Assembly: GCA_964654015.1 (NCBI GenBank)
Contig: CAZZHQ010000094.1
Location: 1-9,787 of the forward strand
Origin: JAUUZT01 sp964654015
Lineage (GTDB): Bacteria > Chloroflexota > Dehalococcoidia > GIF9 > AB-539-J10
Length of the DNA: 9,787 nucleotides
Direction of reading: 5' to 3'
In this document: positions 1-6,313 of the stretch, piece by piece
Position numbering within the stretch: position 1 is the stretch's first letter
Layout of the letters: each line of letters begins with the position of its first letter
Program-made: the position numbers and the translations under genes
Notes under the pieces: generated by a model
What the model was told of the DNA's origin: nothing
Seen by the model: only the letters and a program-made list of their open reading frames with translations
The model's database searches: none

Positions 1-4
1 CCAC

Positions 5-67
5 TTTTCTCGGAAAGAGGACATTTCTATCGAGTTTTCTAGAGGACATTATCATAGAGTTTTGACA
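5..67. repeat. Imperfect tandem repeat, probable insertion-sequence terminus
   Basis: Two adjacent 25-nt units (16-40 and 41-65) share AGAGGACATT at their start and GAGTTTT near their end, with 19 of 25 positions identical. TTTTCT precedes the core of each unit (5-10 and 35-40), so the pattern may continue left of the window. The array ends in TTTTGACA (60-67); read on the minus strand it begins TGTCAAAACTC. Repeated internal boxes behind a TGT/ACA tip are known for transposase-binding ends of IS21-like and IS481-like elements. I infer the end of an element lying to the left. No transposase or opposite end is in view, so the family is unproven. Confidence 0.45.
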
Positions 68-106
68 CGAAGGGAAAAACTTACTACAACCACAACATGC
101 TATAAT
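62..106 (+). promoter_or_regulatory. Promoter region of rplY
   Basis: A perfect TATAAT (101-106) is preceded by TGC (98-100), giving an extended -10 element. The hexamer 17 bp upstream (78-83, AACTTA) is a poor -35. A consensus TTGACA at 62-67 lies 17 bp before TACAAC (85-90), giving a second possible start. The TTGACA belongs to the last copy of the left-edge repeat, so an insertion-sequence end may supply a -35. From the TATAAT box, transcription would begin near 113 and leave a leader of about 125 nt. Confidence 0.6.
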
Positions 107-160
107 AAACTAACAAGCGTGTGCATTTAATAAAAAGAAACGTTTTGATATTAGAGTCAG

Positions 161-218
161 GAGATATGAGCATACTGCGGGCTTTCTGGCTAGGAGCATA
201 TCAGCAGGTCATATTCTC
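161..218 (+). promoter_or_regulatory. Possible structured mRNA leader of rplY
   Basis: GAGATATGA (161-169) can pair with TCATAT plus CTC (209-214, 216-218): nine base pairs with one bulged T. Above an internal loop, CTGC (175-178) pairs with GCAG (204-207). The hairpin ends seven bases before the AAAGGAGAG ribosome binding site (225-233). bL25 is known to repress its own mRNA in E. coli, so a leader control element is plausible here. The fold was found by eye and conservation is unknown. Confidence 0.3.
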
Positions 219-238
219 AATACAAAAGGAGAGATTAG

Positions 239-892
239 ATGAAGGAAATTGAACTGGTACTTAGCAAGCGTGAAATTCTGGGAAAGAAAGTTAGACATCT
301 ACGCCGCCAGGGGATGACTCCAGTACATCTATTTGGGCCTACCACTAAATCGGTTGCCCTGCAAGGAGATACCGAAGTCCTTGAGAAAATGCTTAAGGAG
401 GAGAGCAAGGTGGCTCTTATCAGTCTTAAGATTGAAACGGAAAAAAGGGCAAAGCACGTTATAATTCGAGAGATTCAACGCAATACAATGACGAGACAGT
501 TGCTGCATATAGATTTTTATCAGGTGAAAATGACTGAGCTGGTGAAAATGGAGGTTCCTGTAGTGTTGGTAGGAGAAGCACCAGCAACGAAAATAACAGG
601 CAACATGCTGGAACACGAACTCAATACAATAAGTGTCGAGAGCCTCCCTTCCCAGCTTCCGGCCGGTATAGAACTCGATATCAGCTCTCTCACACAGGGA
701 GGGCAGGCACTAAGAGTAAAGGACATCGTCCCTGTAGACGGAGTCTCAATCCTCAACCAACCAGAACAGGTAGTAGTGAAAATTACCGTACCACGCCTGC
801 GTAAAGAAGATCAACCGGAAAGTATTTCAACGGAAGAGAAGGCACCTGATGAGCCGGCTGCTCCTGAAAAAGGAAGCCCGACAGAAGGATAG
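239..892 (+). CDS. rplY: Large ribosomal subunit protein bL25, CTC/TL5 long form
   Basis: This is a 5S rRNA-binding protein of the large ribosomal subunit; CTC-type homologues are also known as general stress proteins. Residues 1 to about 95 form the 5S-binding domain, with KREILGKKVRHLRRQG (10-25) and the family signature around HIDFYQV (90-96). Residues 97 to about 187 form the TL5 beta domain, with VPVVLVGEAP and SVESLPSQLP stretches typical of the family. Residues 188-217 are a hydrophilic, acidic tail rich in Glu and Pro, probably disordered. The 217-residue length fits the long form, not the roughly 94-residue enterobacterial version. The ATG follows AAAGGAGAG by five bases. The usual partner pth (peptidyl-tRNA hydrolase) does not follow; a strong terminator makes the gene monocistronic. 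Confidence 0.95.
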   Translation: MKEIELVLSKREILGKKVRHLRRQGMTPVHLFGPTTKSVALQGDTEVLEKMLKEESKVALISLKIETEKRAKHVIIREIQRNTMTRQLLHIDFYQVKMTELVKMEVPVVLVGEAPATKITGNMLEHELNTISVESLPSQLPAGIELDISSLTQGGQALRVKDIVPVDGVSILNQPEQVVVKITVPRLRKEDQPESISTEEKAPDEPAAPEKGSPTEG

Positions 893-897
893 TATCT

Positions 898-926
898 GGC
901 ATAGCCCTATAGGGCTATGCCTTTTT
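898..926 (+). terminator. Rho-independent terminator of rplY
   Basis: A perfect 24-bp palindrome (898-921) forms a 10-bp GC-rich stem, GGCATAGCCC with GGGCTATGCC, closed by a TATA loop. Five T residues follow (922-926). It begins six bases after the rplY stop codon. The stop codon of the convergent methyltransferase starts at its 3' edge. In the minus direction the hairpin has no T run after it, so it should act mainly on rplY transcripts. Confidence 0.93.
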
Positions 927-1420
927 CATTTCTTCCTTCGTTGTAGCACTCGTACAAGCCCCAGAAGGATATTCATTCTGGGGGTCTTCTGCATATAGCG
1001 TACGTAATCATCTCCCAGACTTACGACAAGGCGCATATCTTCCTGAACAGCTATCAAGTAAACGCAGGCTATGCCAGCGATGCCCATGACTAAAGGTATC
1101 CAATGCTGGCCAAAGAAAATAACAACAACGTACATGAGAAGCCAACCCAGGTACAATGGATGGCGAATCAAAGAGTAAATTCCGCTATCAACTATAGGCA
1201 TGGTACCAAGCCATCCCTTGCCCTTAGCTCTTCCATAAATCATAATCAGTGGGAGGATAATCAGAATGGCACCGCAAACCCAAACCACCCATCCAACATA
1301 CCATAATGCCCGCACAGCAGTAGGTCTCGTTAAAAACCAGGATAATATCCATGCCAGGACCAACATGACGATAGCGCTCCCCCACACAACCAGCCCTGTC
1401 CGCCTGCTCCACTGTTTCAT
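926..1420 (-). CDS. Isoprenylcysteine carboxyl methyltransferase-like membrane protein
   Basis: A 164-residue integral membrane protein of the ICMT/phospholipid methyltransferase (PEMT-like) superfamily, which transfers a methyl group from S-adenosylmethionine to a lipid or membrane-associated substrate. Hydrophobic helices lie at about residues 8-30, 38-62, 90-105 and 108-126. The cofactor-binding signature is GIYSLIRHPLYLGW (80-93), followed by Glu127 and a GDDYVRYMQKTPR tail (136-148), as in the family. The substrate cannot be told; bacterial members seldom modify prenylcysteine. The start is set by AGGAGG (1429-1434 on the minus strand) eight bases before the ATG at 1420. An in-frame ATG at 1456 would add 12 polar residues but has no comparable site. 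It stands alone and converges on rplY. Confidence 0.8.
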   Translation of the reverse strand: MKQWSRRTGLVVWGSAIVMLVLAWILSWFLTRPTAVRALWYVGWVVWVCGAILIILPLIMIYGRAKGKGWLGTMPIVDSGIYSLIRHPLYLGWLLMYVVVIFFGQHWIPLVMGIAGIACVYLIAVQEDMRLVVSLGDDYVRYMQKTPRMNILLGLVRVLQRRKK

Positions 1421-1473
1421 AACCGACGCCTCCTCTCTTAAATGATATGTCCGCATTCAGTAGCAAAACAGAT

Positions 1474-1508
1474 TTACCATATTATATATCCCGGTAAGCC
1501 AATAGAAA
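1474..1508 (-). promoter_or_regulatory. Candidate promoter of the methyltransferase gene
   Basis: On the minus strand TATAAT (1481-1486) has a weak -35, TTTTCT (1503-1508), 17 bp upstream. The -10 lies inside an inverted repeat, TTACC (1474-1478) with GGTAA (1493-1497), which could be an operator or chance. The box is about 60 bp from the start codon. Confidence 0.35.
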
Positions 1509-1608
1509 AGATGCTGGATTATTTAATAAATGACCTTTATACTAACAATCAGTTCAATTCTGTAAAATCGTTTCTCTCAGGATATACTTTTAACTGCACT
1601 GCAAGCGA

Positions 1609-1637
1609 TTTTCAAAATAGCTTTGTATCAATATATT
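1609..1637 (+). promoter_or_regulatory. Candidate promoter of the TIGR04076-type gene
   Basis: TTTTCA (1609-1614) and TATATT (1632-1637) are separated by 17 bp and match the sigma-70 consensus at four of six and five of six positions. The start codon follows 23 bases later. The 1421-1660 intergenic stretch is AT-rich; apart from this and the opposing candidate promoter I see nothing coding in it. Confidence 0.35.
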
Positions 1638-1660
1638 GAGAAGCTCAATGGGAGGATGCA

Positions 1661-1921
1661 ATGTTCGAAGTGATTGCCAGGGTCATATCTCAACAAGGCA
1701 ACTGTGAAGCAGGGCACAGAGTTGGAGACGAATTCGTCATCGGTCAACACACACCCTGTGGCATGTGTGCATGGGCATTCTGCTCAGTCTTCCCTTTTGT
1801 GGGAGTTCTACAGTTCGGGGCATCTTTTCCCTGGGAGAAAGACGCTGACACCTCTATCGTCGCATGCCCCGACCATGCTAATCCAGTGGTATTTGAATTA
1901 AAACGGGGCAAGGCTCTCTGA
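1661..1921 (+). CDS. TIGR04076 family protein, small cysteine-containing, function unknown
   Basis: An 86-residue soluble protein with the layout of the TIGR04076 family: a beta strand FEVIARVIS, then GNCEAGHRVGDEF (13-25), TPCGMC (31-36), a hydrophobic centre with FGASFPWE (52-59), and ACPDHANPVVFEL (68-80). Cys15, Cys36 and Cys69 fall where the family keeps cysteines, and His19 is also in a conserved block. Cys33 and Cys41 look extra. The pattern suggests metal binding or redox chemistry, but no activity is established and I assign none. There is no signal peptide or membrane segment. The ATG follows GGAGG (1651-1655) by five bases. It appears monocistronic and converges on the dehydrogenase gene, with 50 nt between the two stop codons and no clear terminator. 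Confidence 0.8.
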   Translation: MFEVIARVISQQGNCEAGHRVGDEFVIGQHTPCGMCAWAFCSVFPFVGVLQFGASFPWEKDADTSIVACPDHANPVVFELKRGKAL

Positions 1922-1971
1922 CAGGAAGCCTGAAGAAAAACAGGTAAAATTCCTCCGTATCACCAGCCCCG

Positions 1972-3012
1972 CTAGCTGGCTTCCTTCATTGGCCCCCATT
2001 TAATAATATATCTCTCCCTGGCCTGTGGATTAACCAAAACCAGAGGCCACTCATCTCTCATAACACGAGCTATCTCTTCAGCGGGGCGACGCCATCGCTC
2101 CGCCTCAGCTTCAGGGGAAAAGAAAGCGGAATGCCCGGTGATGATGACATTGTCCATAGACAAAAGGGGATTAACTGTCGCAGGTGGATCGGCATTAAGA
2201 ACATCCAATGCCGCCATAGCTATTCTCCCCTCTTTAAGAGCACTGTATAGAGCTTCCTCATCTACAAGGCCACCTCGAGCGCAATTTATCAGGCATGCGG
2301 TAGGCTTCATCTCTGCAAGTGCCCCTTCGTTTATAATGTGCATTGTTGATTCACTCAAAGCTGCATGTATAGAAACATAATCGGCCTCACGAAGCAAGCG
2401 CTTCCATTCCATCAACTCCACTCCCAGATGTTCGGCCACTTCCCCTGAAATGTAAGGGTCAAAGGCAATAACCCTCATTCCAAAAGCCTTCGCCCTTGCT
2501 GCCACCTCCCTGCCTATTCTGCCCAGGCCCAATAACCCCAATGTCTGACTGCTTAATCGTGTAAGACTGGGCCAGACTGTGTTCTGTATCAGCGTATCAT
2601 CGGGGGTTAATCCCCATCTGCCCTCCTTGACCAGGGAGTTCAATTGAACCACCCTGCGAGCACATGCCAGTAATAAGGCCATGGTATGATCAGCCACTTC
2701 TTCAACGCAATAATCCGGAACATTAGCTACCAGGATGCCTTGCTCCGTTGCTGCTTCAATATCCACACAGTCGAACCCAACCTGTGTATTGGCAATAAGT
2801 CGACAGTGCTCCAAAGATTCAAACACTCTTCGTGTTACAGGTAACAGGCTGGCCACAGTGATTATTGCATCAGCATCCTGGGTAAAGGAGATAAACTCGT
2901 CTTCACTCTGACAATGTTTCTTTACAAATTCTGCTCCCAGTTCCTCGAATTTTCGTGGATATTTATCCGGTTCGCCTTTTATGTCAAGTGGCATTACTAC
3001 CCTGAAACTCAT
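1972..3012 (-). CDS. D-isomer-specific 2-hydroxyacid dehydrogenase (CtBP/SerA-like)
   Basis: A 346-residue cytoplasmic NAD-dependent oxidoreductase that interconverts a D-2-hydroxyacid and its 2-oxoacid; the substrate cannot be told. Residues 1 to about 105 and the C-terminus make the catalytic domain. About 106-295 is a Rossmann domain with LGLGRIG (161-167) and an acidic Asp185 (FDP) expected to bind NAD ribose. Arg246 (NCARGGLVDE) and His294 (GHSAFFS) match the catalytic Arg and His. The catalytic Glu of E. coli SerA (Glu269, in DVFPTEP) aligns with Asp275 here (DVLNADPP). There is no ACT domain, so it is not a full-length regulated SerA. The ATG follows AAAGGAG with five bases between. 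It lies 40 nt downstream of addA on the same strand and is probably cotranscribed. The gap contains TATTATAATA, but no good -35 goes with it. Confidence 0.9.
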   Translation of the reverse strand: MSFRVVMPLDIKGEPDKYPRKFEELGAEFVKKHCQSEDEFISFTQDADAIITVASLLPVTRRVFESLEHCRLIANTQVGFDCVDIEAATEQGILVANVPDYCVEEVADHTMALLLACARRVVQLNSLVKEGRWGLTPDDTLIQNTVWPSLTRLSSQTLGLLGLGRIGREVAARAKAFGMRVIAFDPYISGEVAEHLGVELMEWKRLLREADYVSIHAALSESTMHIINEGALAEMKPTACLINCARGGLVDEEALYSALKEGRIAMAALDVLNADPPATVNPLLSMDNVIITGHSAFFSPEAEAERWRRPAEEIARVMRDEWPLVLVNPQARERYIIKWGPMKEAS

Positions 3013-3052
3013 ATTTTCTCCTTTTCTTTTATTATAATATCTATGCTATCAG

Positions 3053-6000
3053 CTAATCTCCGTCTACTACCTGTGCCAGGTCAAGTATCCTGCCTGGCTG
3101 TGTGAACAGCAGACGAAGCCCGATACGCGAAATATCAATTTGAAGCATCCTGGACAGAGCTTTGCCATAAAGCGACAACTGTGGTCGGTATCGCTCCGCG
3201 ATATCAGACAGCAAGGCATCATCAGGAATTTCGTTACTCTTGAAATCCAGGATAATGGCTTTCTGTGGCTTGCCATCTGCGCCACGAGTGATAACTACCC
3301 TGTCAAAAACACCTGTTACCCAGCTCTCACCAAGCACAACCTCAAAATGCTTCTCCCTCCATAGCACTGCATCACCCAGTGGCCGAGAAAAATCACGACG
3401 TAGTTCTTCAGAGCCAAGGGTCTGTCGAAATTGCCTGATGGCCTTTTGTTTTACCTGTTCTCTGACAGACGAGCGTTCATGCCATCTCTGAATCAGTTCT
3501 TCCTCGTCAATTTCATCAACCCAGGAAAGACTGCTGAATAATTCATGCACAGCCATGCCCAGTTCCAGACTATCGCTGGCCAGAACAGAAAATAGCAGAC
3601 CTGCACTCCTTTCCGTTTCCTCCAGTTCCGATGGCGACACGCGGATAAGATGTTTGCGGAGGGAATCTCTCTTCCCAAAATCCCCTGGCAGCACCCGTTC
3701 CTCAAGCAGTTCGGTAACCTCCTCTTTGGATGACTGGAGATACCAGTTCCGTTCCCCTTTCTCATAGAGACAGTCACACTCTTCTCCGTTTATCTCAATT
3801 TTCTTGTCGATATCTTTTACCAAAGGATCTCCCACAAGCTGATTCTTCAACAGTGTAGCCGATGTCACCATGTTGGAATTAGGACCGGGAAAACTGGTAA
3901 CCATATACAGCCCCTGTTTGGCGCGTGTAAGGGCAACATACAGAACGCAGAGGGATTCGAAGCAGGCTTTCTCATCATATTTAAGCAACTCCTCAGCGAG
4001 GACAGTGTCATTCTGTGCGATAATTTTACGGGGCATTTCCAGCACCCAGGACTCCTCTTTTGCAGCGTTGCCAGCCATGATAATGTCAGGATGGTCTCCT
4101 TTTGCGATACTCTTTTCCTGCAAATCAGGTGCGATGACAATGTCGAATCCAAGCCCTTTGGATTGGTGAATGGTCATGACACGAACGGCATTATCGGCGG
4201 GAGGCTCATTAAGTTTGTAGCTATCGATAAAGCGCAGAAAGGCATTACAATCACGGTTACCCTGTCCATCAAACTCGACAGCCGCATCAACCAGGTCATT
4301 TAGCCTTTTATTGCCAAAATCACCAACAGGTTGAACTGTTTCCAGTCGTTTCCCCCAGTTATATATGAAGCGCTGAAACCCTGAGCGCTGGATTTCAGTA
4401 AGCAGATGCAGAGACAGATTTCCCTTGCCCTGCTTTTTCTTTTTAAAATATCTGCCCAGCGGACTCATCTGCAGATGACGCCAGGCAAAGGTATCTCCGG
4501 GATGCGCGGCAAACTTTACCAGTGACAGCAGCACCAGGACAACCGGGCAGTTCTTGATAGTCGCCTTTCCTTCATGAACAATATTCATCCCACTGCATTC
4601 CCCGCGAAGGAAATCGACAATATCCTTTCCCTCGTCATTGCTTCGCACCAGTACCGTCACCGATAGGCCTCGCTTCAGCGGATCGAGTTCCTTAAGGATA
4701 TCGGCGACGACTCGATGGCGATCGCTTTTATCAGGTTTCTTTTTACCTTCAGGGCACTTAGGCTCTAGCAGAACGGCATATCCTGTCTCTGGCACCTGCC
4801 CCTGCTGACACTGATGTTCCTGCCAGAACCTCTGCCACTGTTCAATTGCATTCAGCGGCAGAGCGTCCTGAGGAAGGCTGGTGAATACCTTGTTAACGGT
4901 GTCTATTATGGACTGGCAGGAGCGAAATGACCTGCTTATCGGGACAAGCTCAATTCGCCCGTCATAGCGTTGTAATATATCGCTGAAGAGACGGGCATTG
5001 CCACCACGCCATCCATATATCGCCTGTTTAACATCACCAACATAGAAAAAGCTCCGCTGCCCACTGTTATCCTGCAAGACCTCATCAATCAGGTTGCTGA
5101 GCACTTCCCACTGCAGGTCGCTCGTATCCTGAAACTCATCCAGCAGCCAATGGTCAAGTTTACAATCAAGCCGATAGTCAATGTAAAGCCGTGCCTCTTC
5201 TCTTGAGAGGCGGCTCAACCGGGCGCCGCCGCTATAGCGGTTGGCCCCCGTCAACAGGTACTGGGCATCGGTAAAAGTAAGCCTGCCCCTTCGCCGCACC
5301 ATTTCATCGTAGACCGCCTCGTAACAATCCAGTACTCGAAATACACCCTGGGTCCTCGCCACCGCCACCCCAAGCTCCGTTTTCATGACATGCCCTAGCA
5401 ATTCAGTCACAAACCGGCACTGGGCAGAGGACAGGTCACAGACTGTATGATCTATCTTGATGCTGGCACTCCCGTTACGTAAAGACTCAATCCCAGGAAT
5501 AAGTTTTTCAAACAGATATTCTATATCTCGTGTCCACCGTGAGTTACTATCAAAAACACGTACGGCATCGATGAATGTTTGCCATCTTTCCCTGATTTTC
5601 TCCGAAAAGAAAGATAGTTCACTTTCAATCCCATCCACTGCGGTATCAACATGAAAGAGTTTCCCCAGCCAGGGAGAACCCTCTGCCCAGATTCTTTCTT
5701 CCTGCCCCCATGCTTCCTTTACCGGTAGGGCCTGATAGTATCGCTGATACTCATCGATAAACTTATTGAGATTTCTTTCCAGTCCTTTCTCTTCCAACCC
5801 AAAGGTTGCCTGCTTGAACGCTTCAATAAAGTCCTGCTGCGCCGCAGCATCCACGTAGCGTGTGTTAAATATGCTGCCCAAAACCTCCTGTTGAGCGCTC
5901 TTCGCCGTGGCTCCTTCTCCTTCCATCAATTGAAATCCTGCGGATATGCCAAGCTCCATTGGGAAGCTGCCTAGCACGCTGACGGTGAAGCTATCCAGCG

Positions 6001-6313
6001 TGCCGATATACAGCCGGTGCAAATCATTAAGGAAACCCCTGAGCAGTCGCACAAAATCACTCGTGACCAACCCCCGCACGCCTATTCGTTCAGCGGTCTT
6101 AGCTGCTCCCCCCATAGAGCAGGAGGCTTCACACAAATACCTTACTACGGAGTCAAAAATCTCTCCGGCCGCCTTCCGCGAAAAAGTGAAGGCTGCAATG
6201 CGGTCAGGAGACACACCGTGCGCCATGAGCTCTATGTAGCGGTGAGTAAGCTGAAAAGTCTTTCCTGAGCCAGCAGATGCCGATATAGCTTTGTGGCCGA
6301 TATGTGTTGACAT
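3053..6313 (-). CDS. addA: AddA/RecB-like ATP-dependent helicase-nuclease subunit
   Basis: A 1086-residue SF1A (UvrD-type) helicase with a C-terminal RecB-like nuclease, the motor subunit of an AddAB-type complex that unwinds and trims double-strand DNA ends to load RecA. Motifs in order: Walker A ASAGSGKT (12-19), AFTFSRKAA (41-49), Walker B LDEFQDT (391-397), motif III VGDVKQAIYGWRGG (425-438), motif IV SRSFRS (460-465), motif V TIHQSKGLGFD (714-724), motif VI YVALTRAK (792-799). Nuclease residues are His923, Asp1004 (GVFDR), Asp1023 and Lys1025 (ILDFKS), and Gln1045 (QLSLYG), so the site looks active. The length is close to that of known AddA and RecB proteins. Its ATG overlaps the addB stop as TAATG, and a GAGGAG site lies within the end of addB, which indicates translational coupling. 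Motif V reads KGLGFD where many AddA proteins have KGLEFP; similar variants exist in annotated RecB-like proteins. Confidence 0.93.
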   Translation of the reverse strand: MSTHIGHKAISASAGSGKTFQLTHRYIELMAHGVSPDRIAAFTFSRKAAGEIFDSVVRYLCEASCSMGGAAKTAERIGVRGLVTSDFVRLLRGFLNDLHRLYIGTLDSFTVSVLGSFPMELGISAGFQLMEGEGATAKSAQQEVLGSIFNTRYVDAAAQQDFIEAFKQATFGLEEKGLERNLNKFIDEYQRYYQALPVKEAWGQEERIWAEGSPWLGKLFHVDTAVDGIESELSFFSEKIRERWQTFIDAVRVFDSNSRWTRDIEYLFEKLIPGIESLRNGSASIKIDHTVCDLSSAQCRFVTELLGHVMKTELGVAVARTQGVFRVLDCYEAVYDEMVRRRGRLTFTDAQYLLTGANRYSGGARLSRLSREEARLYIDYRLDCKLDHWLLDEFQDTSDLQWEVLSNLIDEVLQDNSGQRSFFYVGDVKQAIYGWRGGNARLFSDILQRYDGRIELVPISRSFRSCQSIIDTVNKVFTSLPQDALPLNAIEQWQRFWQEHQCQQGQVPETGYAVLLEPKCPEGKKKPDKSDRHRVVADILKELDPLKRGLSVTVLVRSNDEGKDIVDFLRGECSGMNIVHEGKATIKNCPVVLVLLSLVKFAAHPGDTFAWRHLQMSPLGRYFKKKKQGKGNLSLHLLTEIQRSGFQRFIYNWGKRLETVQPVGDFGNKRLNDLVDAAVEFDGQGNRDCNAFLRFIDSYKLNEPPADNAVRVMTIHQSKGLGFDIVIAPDLQEKSIAKGDHPDIIMAGNAAKEESWVLEMPRKIIAQNDTVLAEELLKYDEKACFESLCVLYVALTRAKQGLYMVTSFPGPNSNMVTSATLLKNQLVGDPLVKDIDKKIEINGEECDCLYEKGERNWYLQSSKEEVTELLEERVLPGDFGKRDSLRKHLIRVSPSELEETERSAGLLFSVLASDSLELGMAVHELFSSLSWVDEIDEEELIQRWHERSSVREQVKQKAIRQFRQTLGSEELRRDFSRPLGDAVLWREKHFEVVLGESWVTGVFDRVVITRGADGKPQKAIILDFKSNEIPDDALLSDIAERYRPQLSLYGKALSRMLQIDISRIGLRLLFTQPGRILDLAQVVDGD

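Noticed and set aside
1442..1639. 65-residue plus-strand reading frame in the divergent intergenic region
   Set aside because: No ribosome binding site, low-complexity AT-rich composition, no family resemblance, and it runs over the candidate promoters of both flanking genes.
1911..1980. Possible bidirectional terminator between the convergent TIGR04076-type and dehydrogenase genes
   Set aside because: Only 4-5 bp stems (AGGCT/AGCCT, CCAGC/GCTGG) are visible, and neither is followed by a run of T on either strand.
3493..4303. Long frames antisense or offset within addA (for example 3493-3777 and 3870-4169)
   Set aside because: They are shadows of a gene with intact motifs throughout; no ribosome binding sites and no recognisable domains.
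3053..6313. Reading addA/addB as RecB/RecC of a RecBCD complex or as AdnAB
   Set aside because: No recD is present, the second subunit has a nuclease domain (RecC does not), and it lacks a Walker A motif (AdnA and AdnB both have helicase folds with conserved motifs). AddAB fits best.
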